Part shown: positions 61,601 to 64,000 of the stretch, piece by piece
Numbering within the stretch: position 1 is the first letter of the stretch
Layout of the letters: each line of letters opens with the position of its first letter
Assembly: GCA_016219005.1 (NCBI GenBank)
Contig: JACRCN010000101.1
Span: 25,486 to 89,485 of the forward strand
Reading direction: 5' to 3'
Length of the DNA: 64,000 bases
From: Deltaproteobacteria bacterium
GTDB lineage: Bacteria > Desulfobacterota > Desulfobacteria > Desulfobacterales > SpSt-501
Made by a program: the position numbers and the translations under genes
Notes under the pieces: model-generated
What the model was told of the DNA's origin: nothing
What the model saw: only the letters and a program-made list of their open reading frames with translations
Database searches by the model: none

Positions 61601-61940
61601 TGCCGGTTGGCCGGTGCCCGGGATAGTGTATAATAATTGATACACTCGGCCTCGGGTGCAGATGCCAGCTGGAATTCGTACCCCGCCGGCCCGATGGTTG
61701 ATTTTACCAAAGAATTTAGTCAGTTCGGCCGGCCGATAAGGGCACTAAGCTCCGCTGAACTGCGTCTATAAAGCCCGACCGAATCGAGCTTTTCGATTTA
61801 CCATACATCATCTAACTATTTGTTTTAATTTATATTGATAATCGAACCGCGTGGCATGTTTATTGCTTTTTGAACGGCCTGGGGTCCATTCCCCGGTTGA
61901 TCATTCACGGACAACTCTCACATCATTGGAGGAGAATGCT
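61601..61940. other. Intergenic region with inverted repeat
   Basis: No gene is supported here. AGTGTAT (61625-61631) and ATACACT (61640-61646) form an inverted repeat that may be an operator or a weak terminator. The rest becomes AT-rich toward the CoA transferase gene; no clear promoter was seen. Confidence 0.6.
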
Positions 61941-62924
61941 ATGAAAGTGCTGGATCAAGGGGTCAACCCGCTGTTCATGGATCCCGACCCGGACAAAGCA
62001 CGCGAATTCTTCCGCCAGAAGACGCGGGCCATGGTCGACAAGCGCATGACCGAAAAGGAAGTGGTGGAGAAGTTCATCCCGGACGGGTGCTATCTCGCGA
62101 TCGGGGGATTCGGCGCCAACCGCATCCCTACGGCCGTCATCCACGAGATCCTGCGGGCGCGGCGCAAGAACCTGGGCTTTCTCGGCCACACCTCCACCCA
62201 CGATTTCGAACTGCTTTGCGCGGGCAAGTGCTTCAACCGCCTGGATGCCGCCTACATCGTAGGCCTCGAAGCCCGCGGGCTGTCGCCGAACGCCCGCCGC
62301 TACATGGAGTCCGGCGAGGTCAAGGTGACCGAGTGGACCAACTACTCCCTCGCCGCGCGCCTGAAGGCCGCCGCCGAAGGGGTTTCGTTTGCCGTCATTC
62401 GCTCCATGCTGGGGACCGACACATTCAAGATGTCCGGGGCCAAGGTCATCGAGTGCCCGTTCACCGGCAAGAAATTTGCAGCGGTGCCGGCGTTGTGGCC
62501 GGATGTGGCCGTCATTCACGTGCACGAGGCCGACATGTACGGCAACGCGGTGTTCAGGGGCATATCGGTTGCCGACATGGAGCTGTCGCGGTCCGCCAAG
62601 CACGTCATCATCACGGCCGAGAAGCTTGTCACCAATGCCACCATCCGCGCCAACCCGACCGCGACCTCGATTCCGTTCTACCTCGTGGACGCCGTCGTCG
62701 AGATGCCCTTCGGCAGCTACCCGGGCAACATGCCCTACCTCTACTTCTCGGACGAGGAGCATCTGGCCCAGTGGATGAAGGTCGAGAAGGACCCGAAGGA
62801 ATTCGAAAAGTTCCTCGATCACTACATCTACGGTGTGTCCTGCTTCGAGGAGTACCTGGAACGCTGCGGCGGCTTGAAGAAATTGAAGACGTTGCAGAAG
62901 CTCGAGAACCTGGTGGAAAAATAG
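61941..62924 (+). CDS. CoA transferase subunit A (GctA/IpdA-like)
   Basis: A 327-residue class I CoA transferase alpha subunit, like glutaconate CoA-transferase A or IpdA: CYLAIGGFGANRIPTAVIHE, FLGHTSTHDFELLCAGKCFN, and WPDVAVIHVHEADMYGNAVF. It would move CoA between carboxylic acids, or, in the IpdAB branch, open a ring. GGAGGAG precedes ATG 61941. Its partner follows after 45 bases. Confidence 0.88.
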   Translation: MKVLDQGVNPLFMDPDPDKAREFFRQKTRAMVDKRMTEKEVVEKFIPDGCYLAIGGFGANRIPTAVIHEILRARRKNLGFLGHTSTHDFELLCAGKCFNRLDAAYIVGLEARGLSPNARRYMESGEVKVTEWTNYSLAARLKAAAEGVSFAVIRSMLGTDTFKMSGAKVIECPFTGKKFAAVPALWPDVAVIHVHEADMYGNAVFRGISVADMELSRSAKHVIITAEKLVTNATIRANPTATSIPFYLVDAVVEMPFGSYPGNMPYLYFSDEEHLAQWMKVEKDPKEFEKFLDHYIYGVSCFEEYLERCGGLKKLKTLQKLENLVEK

Positions 62925-62969
62925 CGTTCGATGCTGACCGCAAGACTTGCTGAACGAAGGAGGTAACCA

Positions 62970-63740
62970 GTGGCACCTTCATACAATACGATGGAAATGA
63001 TGATCTGTGTGGCCTCGCGCTACCTGGAAGACGGCAAGACCGTGGCCGTCGGCACGGGTGCCCCCTGTGCCGCCGCCATGCTGGCCCAGAAAACCCAATC
63101 GCCCAACCTCGTCATCCTCTTCGAGGCCGGCGGGATTTCGCCCCTGCTGCCCCAGATGCCGATTTCCGTGGGCGACTCCCGCACCTTTTTCCGTGCGGTC
63201 ATGGCCGCGGGCATGACCGAGATGATGACCACCTGCAGCCGCGGCCTGGTGGATTACGCCTTTTTGGGCGGGGCCCAGATCGACAAGTTCGGCAACATCA
63301 ACTCCACCGTCGTCGGCGACTTTTACAAACCCAAGGTCCGGTTCCCCGGCAGCGGCGGCGCCAACGACTTCGCCTCGTTCTGCTGGCGCACCATGATCAT
63401 GACGGTGCACAGCAAGTCACGCTTCGTGGAGAAATGCGAGTTCGTCACCTCCCCCGGCTTCCTCAGCGGTGCGGGTGCACGCGAGGCCGCGGGGCTGCCG
63501 GAGGGTGGTCCCTACAAGATCGTCACCGATCTTGCCGTCATGGGCTTCGAGGAAAAGACCAAGTCGATGATGATCGAGTCCCTGCACCCGGGGGTCGATC
63601 TGGACAAGGTCAAGGCGGAGACAGGTTTCGAGCTGGTCATCCCGAAGCAGATCGGCAGCACCGCGCATCCCACCGAGAAGGAGTTGAAGGTTTTGCGGGA
63701 GGACGTGGATCCGCTGAAGCTCGTGATCGGGCGCGCCTGA
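62970..63740 (+). CDS. CoA transferase subunit B (GctB/IpdB-like)
   Basis: A 256-residue beta subunit. E52 (LVILFEAGG) lies where glutaconate CoA-transferase has its catalytic Glu54, which favours true CoA transfer over the IpdB-type hydrolase. Other segments are AFLGGAQIDKFGNINSTVVG and FPGSGGANDFASF. AGGAGG precedes GTG 62970. The acid is unknown; the neighbouring dehydrogenases suggest a short hydroxy or keto acid. Confidence 0.88.
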   Translation: MAPSYNTMEMMICVASRYLEDGKTVAVGTGAPCAAAMLAQKTQSPNLVILFEAGGISPLLPQMPISVGDSRTFFRAVMAAGMTEMMTTCSRGLVDYAFLGGAQIDKFGNINSTVVGDFYKPKVRFPGSGGANDFASFCWRTMIMTVHSKSRFVEKCEFVTSPGFLSGAGAREAAGLPEGGPYKIVTDLAVMGFEEKTKSMMIESLHPGVDLDKVKAETGFELVIPKQIGSTAHPTEKELKVLREDVDPLKLVIGRA

Positions 63741-63745
63741 AAATA

Positions 63746-63883
63746 CCGCTTTAAAGCCTCGGATCAGGCCCGAGAGCAAGGCGTCCTGCGGGTCGCAAGC
63801 GGGAGCGTACACGCCAAGTACGCGAGCATTTTGGGCCGCGGGACAACGCCGCCATCGGGTCTTGGATGGGGCTATAAAACGGT
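63746..63883. repeat. Nested palindromic repeat, copy D
   Basis: Arms ACCGCTTTAAAGCC (63746-63759) and GGCTATAAAACGGT (63870-63883) flank a core with AGCGTAC and GTACGC. It begins five bases after the gctB-like stop and ends in TTTTT, so it may also terminate transcription. The core is more divergent than in copies A-C. Confidence 0.65.
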
Positions 63884-63908
63884 TTTTAAGAGCGTTGAAA
63901 ATGTGTTG

Positions 63909-63997
63909 ATCGGGAAGGGTCGGGTCTGGACCTGCCCTGTTGATGCGCTGAGGCCATAGGCTGGCCGCGAGTTGAGCCTCGAAGACCCTTCCCCGAT
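63909..63997. other. Structured element, possible RNA
   Basis: ATCGGGAAGGGTC (63909-63921) pairs with GACCCTTCCCCGAT (63984-63997), with one bulge. Inside are GGTC-TG-GACC and GAGGC-GCCTC pairs. It could be a folded leader of the next gene or a repeat; the window ends here. Confidence 0.4.
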
Positions 63998-64000
63998 TCC

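Noticed and set aside
61687..61706. Third GntR operator upstream of the CoA transferase
   Set aside because: TGGT and ACCA half-sites occur but with a 7-base spacer, unlike the 3-base spacer of the two good sites.
1..64000. tRNA, rRNA or CRISPR features
   Set aside because: No tRNA cloverleaf with a TTCGANNC arm, no rRNA segment and no regularly spaced direct repeats were seen by eye.

Overview
This window is high-GC, gene-dense bacterial DNA that most resembles a strictly anaerobic Desulfobacterota member, such as a sulfate reducer of the Desulfobacterales type. This is an inference from gene content: three UGA-interrupted selenoprotein genes, a heterodisulfide-reductase-like Fe-S protein, a NuoG-like formate dehydrogenase, two sets of TRAP transporter genes, a corrinoid methyltransferase fusion, PEP-CTERM and a complete-looking type II secretion operon. 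No rRNA, tRNA, CRISPR array or intact insertion sequence was seen.

Layout. 1-2.5 kb: the end of a TRAP permease gene and a uroporphyrinogen-decarboxylase/corrinoid fusion, then a decayed enolase-superfamily gene. 2.8-13.8 kb: housekeeping and hypothetical genes (NlpC/P60 lipoprotein, TraB-like protein, CbbQ/CbbO chaperone pair, UbiA prenyltransferase with CPBP protease, DUF4124 protein, nuclease-helicase fusion). 13.9-20 kb: a pair of sigma-54-type AAA+ proteins, two Hsp20 chaperones, LysM, DUF4124, PilZ and OsmC proteins. 20.3-29.6 kb: a GcvT-SHMT fusion, a ferredoxin-nitroreductase, a PEP-CTERM protein, hydrolase/RNase D, ThrS, a small Cys-rich protein and VanZ.

29.6-36.5 kb is the most striking part. 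Three genes lie close together, each with one in-frame UGA at a position where relatives have Cys or Sec, and each UGA is followed by a hairpin suited to a bacterial SECIS element: a formate dehydrogenase (Sec382), an HdrD/GlpC-like Fe-S oxidoreductase (Sec244) and a CoA-disulfide-reductase-like flavoprotein (Sec42, the redox-active position). A quinone oxidoreductase lies among them. Reading through UGA restores full-length proteins.

36.6-54.4 kb: an HrpA helicase, a glycosyltransferase, and a leftward type II secretion operon ordered gspF-G-H-I-J-K-L-M-N-C-D-E. The pseudopilins have unusually long leaders, and palindromic repeats sit between some of the genes. 54.5-64 kb: a catabolic locus with a leftward operon (3-hydroxybutyrate-dehydrogenase-like SDR, small membrane protein, TRAP DctP-Q-M, 3-hydroxyacyl-CoA dehydrogenase) and, divergently, a FadR-type GntR regulator and a two-subunit CoA transferase. 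The AT-rich 0.7-kb region between them carries two TGGT-N3-ACCA palindromes. I infer uptake, CoA activation and oxidation of a short hydroxy- or carboxylic acid.

Repeats connect the regions: four copies of a nested palindrome of about 125-140 bp with a GGCGTAC/GTACGCC core lie at or just after stop codons, and low-complexity GCTTCGA-type and purine-rich repeats occur both between and inside genes.
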